Assembly (NCBI GenBank): GCA_003024175.1
Contig: MDYQ01000010.1
Span: 165,245 to 229,244 of the forward strand
Origin: Planoprotostelium fungivorum
Taxonomy: Eukaryota > Evosea > Variosea > Cavosteliida > Cavosteliaceae
DNA: 64,000 bases
Direction: 5' to 3'
In this document: positions 22,588 to 35,100 of the stretch, one piece after another
How positions within the stretch are numbered: position 1 is the stretch's first letter
Layout: each line of letters begins with the position of its first letter
The notes under the pieces: generated by a model
The model's database searches: none
What the model was told of the DNA's origin: nothing
The model's input: only the letters and a program-made list of their open reading frames with translations
Made by a program: the position numbers and the translations under genes

Positions 22588-24507
22588 ATGATCAACCTTC
22601 TGAGATCAGCCCAGAGCATTAATCTCGCTCGCAATACAGTATCGCATGTCAAGACAAATGTCATAAGTCCTGTAAAACAGTCGGCCCTCATCAGGAGTAA
22701 CATCGCTGAAGGTCAAGCCAGAGGCAGCTACGCAACATGGAGTTCTGCATCTAGAGATGAAAAGACAGCTATGATCGCTCCACCCGTCACCTTACAGAAG
22801 GTTCTCGGTGGGTCATCTATCATTCAGATGAAATGCTAATCATTCAATCAGGTCCCTTCAAAAACAAGAAGAGGGCTCTATTTTGGATATTGGGTGCGGT
22901 TGTTGCTGGAACTGGTGTGGCTGTCGCGAAGTCTTGGCAGAAAGGTCTGTTTGGTTGGCTCTTTCCTCATTGATATTCATGTTGTTCAGAGAAATACGAA
23001 GAGGCAAACTCAAAACAAGATGAGGCTTTGTTTCCAGACGAAAGGAAACAACTGATCTATGACACCTGGACTGTAATAGCTTCTAGTGAGTTCAATCATT
23101 TACCAAATCGTTGTTATATCCAATTGGGCCATACAAAGAACATGATTTGATCGAAGTATATCGCTACAGAGCGGTAGACATAGAGGAGACAGATCGATTC
23201 TCATAGCGCAAGAGACTGAATGACACAGCACCAAATGCTTCAGAAGAGATGATCAGAGACAATCGAATCATCGAGTTGTTCGTCGATGGATTCACTGACG
23301 AGCACTTGTGCATCATGGCCCTTTCCGTGTTAGCCGGTGAGTGGAATCACAATGACGGGCGTTCATCGAAGGACAGCTCAGCCCCGATTCAGAGAGAGCA
23401 TCGCCAAGCAGCTGCCATACGATAAGATAGCCGATCGAAGGTTCTCCATGAGCGACGTTGCAGTGGCGGGTCTCCTATCCAACCTCCTCTCTGAGATCTC
23501 TCAAGACCGTGAGTGCAATCGTCTGAGGATTATTCCCTTCACTCTCTGACTCGGACAGCCAAGGCGATTCACTACATGGATGACAAGGGAGTCATCAGCT
23601 TCCTGGGTAACGTCTTGCAGTTGGGTATCCCACCCATCTCTGAGAAGGCAGCCTTGGCCTTGAACAACATCGCGAAACGAAGTGAGGAGATACTCCTTCT
23701 CAAGTCTGAACGAGTTAGCCAATTCGGTGGAGAGTCTATTGGAGTTTATGGATCCCCTGTGTGATTTCGCCGCAACGAAGACACCCGAATCGCATCCCGC
23801 ATTAGAAGTGATCGCTCAGGTGAGGACTCTTTGAAGACTATCATCTCACTACATCTTCAGCTCGTTGAGCAGCGAGACGTCAGCAACAGCAACGCATTCA
23901 AGTCCAAGTTGGACGCTGCCATCAAGCGCCAGAAGTTCTCCGAGGGAGATTTGTCCAAGTTGAAGAAGACCGCAGAGAGGATCAAGAACCAACCGACAGA
24001 GAGGAAAGCACTGTCCCCCTACAAGGTCGCCATGGAGGGAATCGCCAACGGTGCCTTCATCAGTCTCGTCTGGGGCTCTCTGAGATGGACCATCCGTTCA
24101 TGTGAGTCCTCTCGTCTCACTCGTTCTCACTCCATCAGGGAGGAACCAGATACGCACTCGCGGTGAATTGGGCAGAGTGTTGCTGGCAAGAGTGCCTCTC
24201 ACCGTCCTCGGTTCCTCTCTGTTCGCCCTTCCTTTCCTGCTAGAGCATTCTCTCGTAGAGGTGAAGTCCATTCCATCCATCTGGGCTGAGATCCAAACAG
24301 CCAGAGTACCGAGTGGACGGAATCTCCAAGAACGAGCAGAAGAGTATGATCTCGTCAGGTGCTGTGGCAGTGTCCCACGTGGCTACAGCCTACGTGGCCC
24401 TGTCCATAGCCCCATTCTCCCTCGTTCCGGGACTGTTCACTGCTCTCTTCTGGTTGTCTCACAGTGCAGAGCTGGCGAAGAAAGAGAGAAAAGAGAGAGA
24501 GGAATAA
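22588..24507 (+). CDS. mitochondrial-type ARM-like protein with C-terminal membrane helices (left copy)
   Basis: The ATG at 22588 gives a basic, Ser-rich leader (MINLLRSAQSINLARNTVSH) like a mitochondrial targeting sequence. After a 44-nt intron comes a membrane helix (ALFWILGAVVAGTGVAVAK). A helical-repeat region follows (ELFVDGFTDEHLCIMALSVL, DVAVAGLLSNLLSEI, GVISFLGNVLQLGI, ALALNNIAKRSEEI), then a charged linker. Three hydrophobic stretches near the C-terminus (GAFISLVWGS, LTVLGSSLFALPFLL, VALSIAPFSLVPGLFTALFW) end in AELAKKERKEREE. I do not know the family. The ARM-like repeats with terminal membrane helices suggest an inner- or outer-membrane scaffold (inference). It converges on MRPL15 with 16 bp between stops. 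Confidence 0.7.
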
Positions 24508-24523
24508 AAGGTGTCCTTGATGT

Positions 24524-25611
24524 TTATTCCTTCTTTGTGGAGTTGTAATGCTCAATGTCAGCCATCAACTTGAGGTGCTTGGGTGAGGTGAATTGTCCCC
24601 AGTCGTCAAACTTCTCTCTGTCCTGCAATTTGGCTGCTGCTCTCGCAGGTGCCTTCAAAAATTTGTCTGGCTATGACCATTCAGTGATGACCAGATGGGT
24701 GCTACACACGTAGAGTAGATAACGAAGTCCAAGGCGATTGTAGTACATGGTCGTCACGGTGCCTCCCGCCTTCTCTACGGCTTCCCGTGCTGACTGAGAT
24801 ATCGCAGTCACCTACCCAGTTAAGAGACAGTGATACTCTTTCTCTCACCTCCAATCGGATGGGTTGCTTCAGACCTTCAGGTCCTGCGTGATTGATCAAT
24901 CGATGAGAGATTTGAATACTGAAGAGGTTGACGAAAGATTTGAATAGTGAAGAGGTCGATGAATGGTAAAGAATGAAGAACTGAGGATCATACCTTGTCT
25001 GGCGAGAACCTTGAGACCCTCCTTGATGTGAGTGACGCACTTGGTGTCCTTCAGTGTCTTCATGGTGATGGTCTGGTTGGGATCGATGCGGCCACGGTCG
25101 ATCCACTCTTGGATCTTGTTCAAGTTGACATAATCATACTCCTTTTTGAATCTGTCCTCGTCAACATCTGGACTCGATCCAAAAGCTCTCACGTTCCATT
25201 GGAGAAACCGTATTTCCTCATTCTCTTGAAAAGAGGTGTCTGTCCTCCCTCGAAGGAGGCATGAGGCTTACGCGATCCACTTCTGGAGTTCTGACCCTTG
25301 TGTCCTCTTCCACAAGTCTTTCCTTTTCCAGATCCAATACCTCTTCCCACTCGTTTCGAACGATAGTGGCTACCGGGATTGTCAGCCAAATGCTCGATCT
25401 TGAGACGATCTCTGCCTGGATCGTTCTCTATTGGCTTGAATATCACATCGTCTAATGTTGTCCTCGAAGTGGCGATTCCTCTAACAGTTTGAATTCTTGG
25501 AAAGTGAAGAGAAGGGGTCTTCTGTCTAGAGGAGATGTTGACTGAGGCCTTCTTCAATGAGAGAGGTACACTCTTGACTGGTGCAGACACCAGAGACCGC
25601 AGCATCATCAT
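24524..25611 (-). CDS. MRPL15: mitochondrial ribosomal protein uL15m (left copy)
   Basis: The ATG at 25611 begins an arginine/serine-rich mitochondrial leader ([20 protein letters not shown]). The bacterial L15 core follows: [27 protein letters not shown], then [17 protein letters not shown]. Later exons give [42 protein letters not shown] and the tail [19 protein letters not shown]. These are the signatures of uL15, with a eukaryotic C-terminal extension. It is a structural part of the large mitoribosomal subunit. The stop lies 16 bp from the stop of the convergent ARM/TM gene, and the start is 72 bp downstream of the synthase stop on the same strand. Confidence 0.93.
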
Positions 25612-25682
25612 CTCTCGATATGTGTGATCCGCTGATCTGAATAATTTTTTGAATTTATTTTAATGGTCGCTCATTTTATTTC

Positions 25683-26904
<1,222 letters not shown>

Positions 26905-26998
26905 GATGGTTGAGACGTTCTGCTTCTCCTCTCGATAATTGTCACTTGTAGACGGACACGATTGTGCGGTATAACGCTTCGAAAACAAATCATCTGAG
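26905..26998. promoter_or_regulatory. bidirectional promoter ACL5/FAM32A (left arm)
   Basis: Only 94 bp separate two divergent ATG codons, so both promoters and both 5' leaders must share this segment. The mirror copy is 53655-53748. Confidence 0.6.
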
Positions 26999-27466
26999 AT
27001 GAGCGACGCATACGATGTACCAGGAGGAAAGCTGAAGTTGAAGGGAGTCACAAAAAAGTGAGTGAGTATATATAGAGCCTTTCCATCTGATTTGTCAGAA
27101 AAGGGGCGAGCCTCGTAAAGAAAAAGACGCCAACTAAAGAGGAGGTACCAGCGCCAAAGATAGTCCTCCCAGAAGATCCTCGAACTGAATCACAAAAGCG
27201 ATATGATGAGATTCAATCGAAGAGGGTACGGATTTAAGTGCGTGCTTTTTCACTCATCACAAGCAGGAGATGGATCAGATCAAGAAGAAGGCATCCAAAT
27301 CACACAAACAAAAGGTGAGAGAAGAATCATCCTCGAAGATGACCAAGGTATAGGTAGAAGAGTTCAACAAATACCTCGGCTCACTATCTGAGCACCACGA
27401 CATACCCAAGGTGAATCATTTCGATTGTCTACGCTCTCTGAGATACATCAGGTTGGACCAGGATAA
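26999..27466 (+). CDS. FAM32A: FAM32A-like nuclear protein (left copy)
   Basis: Five exons from the ATG at 26999 encode about 98 residues. The N-terminus has the family GGKLKLKGVTKKK motif (human GPLKLKG). A lysine-rich middle follows (VKKKTPTKEEVPAPK), then the hallmark C-terminus KKASKSHKQKVEEFNKYLGS and LSEHHDIPKVGPG (human KASKTHKQRVEDFNRHL and TEHYDIPKVSW). FAM32A is a small protein reported at the spliceosome active site in humans. Every intron is GT-AG and 40-50 nt; the first begins at 27058. The last codons VGPG come from a tiny terminal exon. Confidence 0.9.
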
Positions 27467-27537
27467 GCCAAACATTGTGTTCTGTGCAGTGGAGAGAAAT
27501 GTGATAAACAACAGACGACAGAAGGTGTATGATCATC

Positions 27538-30532
27538 TCATTCGTCGTCACTGTCTGGACCTTCGTCAACTAGATCCGCTTCCTCTCCCTTTGCTGCCTC
27601 CACTTTGTTGTTCTCTCCCGTCTTTTGAGGAGTGGCTGTGGATGCCTTCTGAGGAGTGGCTGTGGATGCCTTCTGAGGAGTCGCTGTCTTCTGAGGAGTC
27701 GCTTTCTGAGGAGTGGTTGTCTTCTGGGTGGATGCCTTCTGAGGAGTAGCTGTCTTCTCTCTCTTTCCTTCCTTCTTTTCAATGGACTGAGGGCTCTGCA
27801 TTCACTTAGCTCCACTCTCGCATTCCCGATCCTCACCTCTCCTGCTTTTCCTCTCTTTTTTGACGGTCCCTCCGGTGTCCCTATCCTTCTCTTCTTGGCA
27901 TTGGTCTCCTCTTCTCTCTTCTCTTCCTTTTCTTCCTTCTCCTCCACTTTCTAGTTCGCTTGTCATCCCATGCCTAATGTCTTCGGTCTCACCTTTTCTC
28001 TTCTAGAGGTGACTGTATAAGGTAGTACCGATGTTGGTGTTGCCTCTACTCTTCTTTCTTCCTTGTCTTCTTCACTCTTCTCCTCTTCTTGATCTTCTAT
28101 GGAAGTGACCTGTAGAGGATGAGGAGATGAAGAAGGATGATTGTGAGTACCTCCATGGGAGCGTAGGACTGGAGATGAGTGGAGGTGGGCTTGAGAGCAG
28201 AGAGAGGAGATGTCTCCAGGTGGAATGGAACAGTGAGCTTGTTGACGATGAGAGGTGGTGCTCTGGGGTGAATGGACAATTCGCAGGTGGACACCGCAGC
28301 GGCACAGAAGAGGGAGATCTGTGGAGCGAGTGAGGGGCGAAGGATGTGATGAGATGACCTGCTGACTGGGATCGTTTCTTCCCTTGCTGAAGATGGCTAA
28401 AGCGTAAGACAAGACGGAAGGCTGATTGGCGACAGGTGAGAGGATGGAAGTCAACAGGCACTTCATCAAAGCGAGTCTGACAGAGGGTGGTATCCTTGTC
28501 TCTTGAGTGGCGATGACACACACGATGAATATGACTCACAGGATGGATGGATCCAGGAGAATGGAACACAGGAGGGTGTCCAGTTCGCACCGAATGGTGT
28601 AGGGGAGTACAGTTCCGGAGTATTGGATGATGTTCATGAATGCTGCGTGGGTCACTTACCATCCACTCCCCTCCTCTCACCTGTGAGAGCAGCGAGGATA
28701 TTCTTCTCCTCACTCTGGTTCATGGTTCTCACTTTTTGGACGTTCTTACTGCCCAACTGCTCCTCGCTCGTCTTCTTTTGTCTCTTCACCTGTTCTTTTC
28801 AGTTCAAATTGTTGATCTTCGGCAGATGTGATGCGATGTAACGATAGATGCTATGCCATATAACGATAGATGCTATGCTGTGCAATTCTTTGCTGTTGTG
28901 ACCCACTTGCATGACGATGGTATTGGAATCTCTTCTGCTAGCTAAGAAAGAGGATAATTGGCCGTAGAGGGATGACAACACTGCAGTCGACACGGAAGAT
29001 GCACCATGGATCCCAAAGAAACTGACAAAATAGCTGCTGCACTTGTAGACTTCCTCTCGCAACGAGGGACTATCCTCTTCAGTGGAGTCCATGGGATCAC
29101 CCTCACCTGGTCTGAGTGTCCTCCAGGCCAGCCAGTAGGAGAGAGGTGATGTCAGAGAGGAAAGGTGACAGAGCTGTTCTGACAGATAGCAAGAGGGAGG
29201 ACAACAGACGGTAAGAGCACGTGTGAACATGTGAGAACAACTTTTCAGTGTCAGACAACATCGAGAGTGCGAAGATCACCATGGTTCGATCCACATCGTC
29301 CAGATCAGTGTCGATCTTCTGAGACACGGTGACGTGATCGTGTTCTGGTGTCAATCCTCTCTTGATCAATCGAACGTAGTCGTGAATGGGAACTTGAACT
29401 TGTAGTTCTTCTCTCTTCTCATCAGCTCCCTTCTCCTTTCAGTGTGATTTCTCCTTATGACTCACCAATAGAACGGATGATAACTTGAGGAGAGAGGAAT
29501 ACTGACTCGCTAAGACGTTGGCATCGTTTCGAACGGATAACAGCGACGATAAGTGCTGGTCATCAGAGATATCTTGGTATCTATGTAGTGTCAACTTGTG
29601 TGGAACAATTGGACAGACAAAAGAGTCTCACGGTTGATCATCCACGCCAGTGTAAATAATACCCAGCAGATAGTGAGAGCCTCGGATCGCTCTGTTGGCA
29701 GTGCGAGTCCACGAACTCTCATTGGTGGAGGCTAACTCTGCCAACGTGATGATGCTCTCTGTCCTCGTCTCTTCAGACTCTGTGAGAATCTATTCATATT
29801 CAGTGTTCTGCAGTGATCGTGTCTTTCTTTACCTGGTTGAATAAAAGGTCCTCGATCTTAGGCAAGAGAGACTTGAATGCATTTGGGTGACATCTCGATG
29901 ATAGCCGAAGTGCTTCCAGTGCTTCAGATCTGCTAGTTAGGATTGATTTCTCCACAACCTTCACTATCATGGGCACTAGTCTGGGCACGTGTAGATTCAG
30001 CATTGCTCTCTTTGTTTCAGCAAAATGACATCCCCTCTCAATTAATTCGGCAGTTGTGAGAGCCAATAAACCTGCAATCATCAACTCTCCCCTTCTCACA
30101 CTTCATACCCGAGGTGATGTCAGCTCTGCCTCTCTGGACTGATATCAGTCGTGATTATGCGATGTAATTAAGCCTCACTTTCAACATGTCGGTGAGTTGT
30201 TTGATCCATGGTTCAAGGTGCTCGCTCAATTGTTGTTGTGTACAACTGGATATACTTTGTCTCCAAAGACATAACCCAGCCCAAACAACCTCCCACTGAA
30301 GTGTTGAGATGGAGATGAGAAGCGATCACACCTTTTTGTCTTTGGCCAAAGAAGAGACCTTTGTCAGCCATTGATTGCATTGCTTCTGTTCCGCACGATC
30401 GCCGGTAGAGAGAGCTCTCGTCAAAAGTTCATCTTGAGAGAGAACCGTGAGAACGTAATCTAATCTATCTAGGGGGTTGTCTATTCCCTCTGCGAAGAGG
30501 TCCTTCTTGATCAGCTCTGTCAGGGTGTTCAT
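27538..30532 (-). CDS. RIX1/PELP1-like helical repeat protein with charged TPQK tail (left copy)
   Basis: The ATG at 30532 starts MNTLTELIKKDLFAEGIDN. A RIX1-like helical solenoid follows: WEVVWAGLCLWRQSI, HLEPWIKQLTDML, LNLHVPRLVPMIVKVVEKS, SEALEALRLSSRCHPNAFKS, LLPKIEDLLFNQ, DRTMVIFALSMLSDTEKLF. These fit the RIX1/PELP1 pattern (alternating helices, a CHP.AF..LLPKIE..L segment), the large-subunit pre-ribosome and SUMO-linked complex. The C-terminal third is low complexity: Lys/Glu runs, then ATPQK repeats, then the acidic end VDEGPDSDDE. The assignment rests on pattern and layout, not a diagnostic motif; another nuclear HEAT protein is possible. It has many short introns. Confidence 0.6.
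27615..27780 (-). repeat. ATPQK/STATPQKA coding repeat (left copy)
   Basis: About seven TPQK units sit in the RIX1-like tail, some as 24-bp direct repeats encoding STATPQKA. TPxK motifs are typical of nuclear DNA-contacting tails and CDK-type phosphosites. The mirror copy is about 52873-53038. Confidence 0.75.
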
Positions 30533-30842
30533 CTTGTTCGATTCTCAAACCTCGAATCTGGAGACTACAACGAGGAGGGAGATGAGGATTCGTAGGTGAG
30601 ATGGTTCCAAGAATGAGGGCTCTTCCATTTCGTCGAAAGGAAACCTTTTCGGATCAACAGATCGCCCCTCATTTCTGCGAATCTTCCTCCACATCTTCCG
30701 AGGAAATCGCAGTGGTATCTGCATCACATTGTCGCAGTTGCTCTCTGCGAATTCGTAATTGCTCAGCGATGGGAGGCATTTTCAAACATCAACGATACCT
30801 TCAACCCCAACTTGTGAATAGAAACCAATACAACATAAAAAA
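30533..30842. promoter_or_regulatory. divergent gap RIX1-like/BTG with a 36-codon ORF (left arm)
   Basis: A 310-bp interval between divergent starts. On the minus strand an ATG at 30779 opens MPPIAEQLRIRREQLRQCD, 36 codons ending at 30669. It may be an upstream ORF or an unrecognised first exon of the RIX1-like gene, since it is helical and charged. Confidence 0.35.
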
Positions 30843-31442
30843 ATGCCAGAAGCCACGAGAGAATGCGAAGTTGCGAGCTGCTGGTGGACGAGTCAGCTGG
30901 ATACTGGCGTGGCTCCACCACTCACTGAGGACCAACTCTCGAAGTTCCAAATGGCTCTTCAATCAATACTGGAACAGCGCTACGATAATCACTGGTGAGC
31001 CGAGCCCACCTTTCTCCACCATAAGGAAATCTCGTTGAACCATGTCTTAACCTTTTGAAAGGTACCCAATAGACCCAGAGAGAGGCACAGCTTACCGCTC
31101 CATTAGCTCAGAGGGGCGAAGCATGGACCAAGTGAGTTATAAAACTGAGCGAGATAATAGACTCACAATAGAAAGGTTATCACACAAGCCGCTCGTCTTT
31201 CTGGTATTCCAAACATTACGGGGCGTCTTAAAGTTCAGTGCATCATGTGGGTGGACCCCTCCTCAGTGAAGGTTGCCTTCTCGCATGCAAAGAAGCCCAA
31301 CATCATTTGGCAGAGAAATGAAGAGGGAGTAGAGCAACTCACATGGCGTCACACAGGAAACTCTGCACACATCAACCAAAGACTAGTCAACTCGAATTTG
31401 ACACGGGAGAGTCTGTTGGAAGTGCAGGAGATTGTATCATGA
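30843..31442 (+). CDS. BTG/Tob domain protein (left copy)
   Basis: From the ATG at 30843, three exons give about 165 residues. Box A is present as LEQRYDNHWYPIDPERGTAY followed by RSI (human BTG: [20 protein letters not shown]). Box B is GRLKVQCIMWVDPSSVKVAF (human LSVWIDPFEVSYQI). The helix TEDQLSKFQMALQSILE precedes box A. The C-terminus is a divergent tail (HINQRLVNSNLTRESLLEVQ). BTG/Tob proteins bind the CAF1 (CNOT7/8) deadenylase and speed mRNA turnover. The W-Y-P and W-D/V-DP residues used for that contact are kept. It converges on BolA with 50 bp between stops. Confidence 0.87.
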
Positions 31443-31492
31443 GATAAAGAGAGTATTGTACCATACTGAGCGTAGTCCTTTTTTGCGCCAAT

Positions 31493-31748
31493 TTATTTGG
31501 GTGCCTTCGTCGTCAGTGTGAGAGCGTGCATGTTCTTTAGCTCCTCTGATAAAAGTTCGTTAACCATTCTATGTTGCTCTACTAATCTCTTTCCTGCGAA
31601 GAGAGGTGACTCTACTTCTACACGAAACGAAGCACCACAACCACCTGATATGAACCTCAATCACACCACTTCACGATCTACGGGCACCTGATACATCTTG
31701 CACTATGACTTTTTCTGTGTTGAGTGAGGTCTTCAGTAGCTCAGACAT
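31493..31748 (-). CDS. BOLA2: BolA-family protein, BOLA2 type (left copy)
   Basis: Two exons: MSELLKTSLNTEKVIVQDVSG, then GCGASFRVEVESPLFAGKRL, VEQHRMVNELLSEELKNMHA and LTLTTKAPK. The C-x-S-F-R-V strand, the F.GK.L.E/QHR.VN helix-turn motif and the invariant HA before LT.T are BolA signatures. The conserved H in EQHR and the Cys of GCG are the [2Fe-2S]-glutaredoxin ligand candidates. Length (about 70 residues) matches cytosolic BOLA2; no mitochondrial leader is visible. Monothiol glutaredoxins are the known partners. Confidence 0.9.
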
Positions 31749-32129
31749 TCGTTGCTCTCTGTCTATAATTTGGCCATAGTTTCGAAGGGCTGAATACACG
31801 TTAGACTCTGAAGATCACAGCGGTATACCTAATCTGGGCCTGTGTTGCAGGAGGGTGACCCCACGAGAGATGCGGAACATGATTTGATCACATGAACCGT
31901 TTTCTTGAAGATTAAATCTTTTTATTCCTAGAGGCCTTCTCAGCTCCCCGTATCAGTTTTCCAGTGATTGGATTGATGATGATGCTCGTCTGCACTCTCT
32001 GGTTTCATTTGTTAGGAATTTCAATCCAGATGGCCTCACTTTATCCCTCTCTCGGGGTGCACTCTGATCCTCTCCTGGTGGAAGTGCTCGATGCTTCTGT
32101 TTCTTATCAATGATACATTCCAAACTTGT
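31749..32129. other. diverged intergenic patch BolA/Sfi1-like (left arm)
   Basis: A gap of about 380 bp with no gene. It differs from its mirror (48515-48904) by many substitutions and a net 9 bp, unlike the flanking sequence, which looks identical. Confidence 0.6.
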
Positions 32130-35100
32130 TCATTTCACTTTGGTACAGGTATGCCAACGAGAAAGAGTGGTTTTTGTTAGCCTCTTTAGGTAGTGATGGG
32201 TCGCGAGATGAGATAGTATATCATCGTTCTCTCTGTGCATGTTCATCAATAGAACACTGAGAGGCTCACCTGTCGTGTACTGCTCCCCGAATAAGTGAGA
32301 TCTTGGGTTGTGATCGTTCGTTCGGTGGTTGATGTGCACTCGAATGGCTCTTTCCTCTGAGATAGCTCAGAGGAGCGAGTGTGACGAACTATTCACCCTT
32401 TGTCAACTGGCTTCTGGGACTTAAAGGACATAGCCCTTCTCAGTGCTGTCGCAGAGCTGACGTGCAGTCTCCAGGCTTCAAGTATTCTGCTCTTCTTCTG
32501 TGCATCCATGTACTGGGTGATGTGTACCATCCTCTGGTACTCATCTCTCCTCGAGGCTATGAATTCTCTCCACCTCTTCGATCCATCAATGCCGTTCGTA
32601 TTGTTCATACACACCTGGAAGCATGAGAGTCTGAGCGCTTTCCTCTGTAGAGCGAGGTGGTTCCACAGTAGAAGGATGTCGGAGGCTCTATCCCTCATTC
32701 TCTTGTCTTCCCATAGTTGCACTTGCAGGGCGTGCCTCCAGGCCGATAATGCCATGGACAGAGTACGGCGCTCCGAAATTCTGATGGCGCAATACAATTT
32801 CCATCTACACAACTTGAGTCTCATGGCCTCTCTGTTTCTTCTGTGCATTGCTTCGTTGTTCCTCCGTCTCCCTTCCGCTGCTTCTCTTCTGTATCTCATC
32901 CACTGTTGGAATGCCTCGCACAATTTCCTATGATGTACGATGGCTAACAACCTAGATCTTCATAAGGGATGTTTCGCACTCTACCCACCCTTCGATCTTG
33001 ATTCTTGTCTGGATGCAACGTTCATACACAGAGATCCAACAGAATAAGGTCCGCTTACACAGCATCTTCATATGTCATCGAACGGATGATTGGCTCTCTC
33101 ACCCTATCAGCCTTCTCGTTGTCCTGGTCTATTTGTAATTTCCACTTCTTCAGCATCAGCCACGCTTTCTCTGTTTCTTTCTTCTCGTAATGAATGATTG
33201 CCTTTTGTTCACGATACTTATGTTCTCTTAACTGAGACAGCTGGTGAATCCATCTCTGCGGTGGATGAGTGTCAATCGATCGTCATATACATCACTTTAA
33301 GGCTAATTTTTTTAAGGATTTGATAGTAGAAAGCAATTGCTCTCTCTTCGTTCTGCGAAGCAAGTCTCGTCTGTTGCACTCGTTGATGCCAGATATTCAT
33401 CCAGTGAGAGAGGTGAATCAATCTCCATCGTTCTCTCATTTGCTCCATCTTTCTGTTCTGCTCTACGATATCCCTGGTTACATTCCTCCACTGCGTGAAC
33501 ATCTTAGGGATCTTAATGCTGCAAAAGAATGCCAATGCTCTCCGCCTATTCTCTTGGGCATGGCAGAAGCGCTTCCATCTGATAGGTCAATGAGTGATAG
33601 AGTCAATGAGTGATAGTGATAGAGTGATGGAATGATGGTAATAGAGTGATAAAGCGAAGAGAATCACCCCTCAAAGGCCATCCGTTGAAGATGTAACCTC
33701 TGCGATTGTCTACACCTCTCGATACACCTCCGGTGATACTCTCTGATGTGAAAGGATTTGAACCAGATAGCAAAGGAGGACGACACGAGGGACCTTTCGC
33801 GGTACGAGAGTGCGATCCGGTGGAGCTCGTCTCTTTGCTTGGATCGATTGAGTAGATGGACCCATCCTCTCAGGCAATCCTCTTTGATCCTCCTCTCCCT
33901 CTGCTCCCGCATGGCCCACATCGCTTGACTCTGCAGTTGGGAGAATCGCGCTACGAATGGCTCAGATGCGATGATTCACCTCCTCACCTCGATGTCTCCA
34001 AGCACGAAAACAGTGCCCAGCTCGGATGTACAGACTGGTCGTTTGGAAGCGTGTGACCATCAACTCAGATTCCCTCTTTCCCTCGCACACTCCCATCCAC
34101 CCCCTCAAGCATCTTCTGACCAGCTTTCTACAAAAGAAGATCCTCACAGTCTTCATCTTATTCCTCTCATCCTGCCGCGTTGAGATACAGGAGCCATGTG
34201 CTCTTACCGTTCTCCTCCTCGCCTCATTGGACCACTCTATGATGATCCTCTTCATGAATGTCCTCCTCTTCTCCTCGGCGTGTCTCTCCCCCAACAGTTC
34301 TTTTCGTCTCGACGAGGTGATCATCTGCTTCCAATGATGAATGACTCTCGAACGACTCTTCCGCGAGTAGAATGTGTCAGCGAGTACCCTCTTCATCTCT
34401 TCCGCTCTCCTCTCGTGTGTAGTGTATCTCCATCGCATCAAGACACTCTCTGAGCAGAATCACGTTGTGTTTCTGACGGCATCTCACCTCGACATCTTCT
34501 CGTGTAAAATTCATCTGCGATCTTCATCTGACGCATTCCCACTGAATATTTGTTCCATCTCTCCAATGCTTCCCCACACTTCTTTCGCTCATCATGATTG
34601 ATCGCAATCTGAATGAGTGAGCGCCATCGCGCGTGCACATAATACATACTTGATAAAATTCAGCCACACGACGGGATTGCGTATCTGTGCAATCTCTCCA
34701 TCCCGAGAATGCCTCCTCCATGACCTTACGTTCTCTCTTCTTTTCGATAGCCTCCCCCGTTCTCCGTAACTTCTGTTCTTTGAGCGTGTACATTCGCCAT
34801 GTTGTCAAGTATCTTTCTACTCTGAGTTGAATCGAATCAGTATCGCTCACTTCTTTGCATTAGCACTGTTCATGAACAGTGCAGCTCTATGGTTGTATAA
34901 TCTCCTCTGTGCCTTCTGTATTGCATAGGCCTTCCAAACTCTGATCACATCCAACATCCTCTTTTCGTCTTTCTCCTCTCTACACCTCTTGACCAATTCC
35001 TCTTGTCTTATCCTCCTCTGCGCGACAAGCCTCCACGCGACGAGGTGCTTCGATTTTTCTTTCTTTCTTCTTACTTCCTTCTTATGATCACTCATCTCCT

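Noticed and set aside
32400-32933. 177-codon plus ORF, apparently membrane-like
   Set aside because: Antisense shadow of Sfi1-like repeat exon 32950-32393; hydrophobicity arises from complementing Arg/Lys codons.
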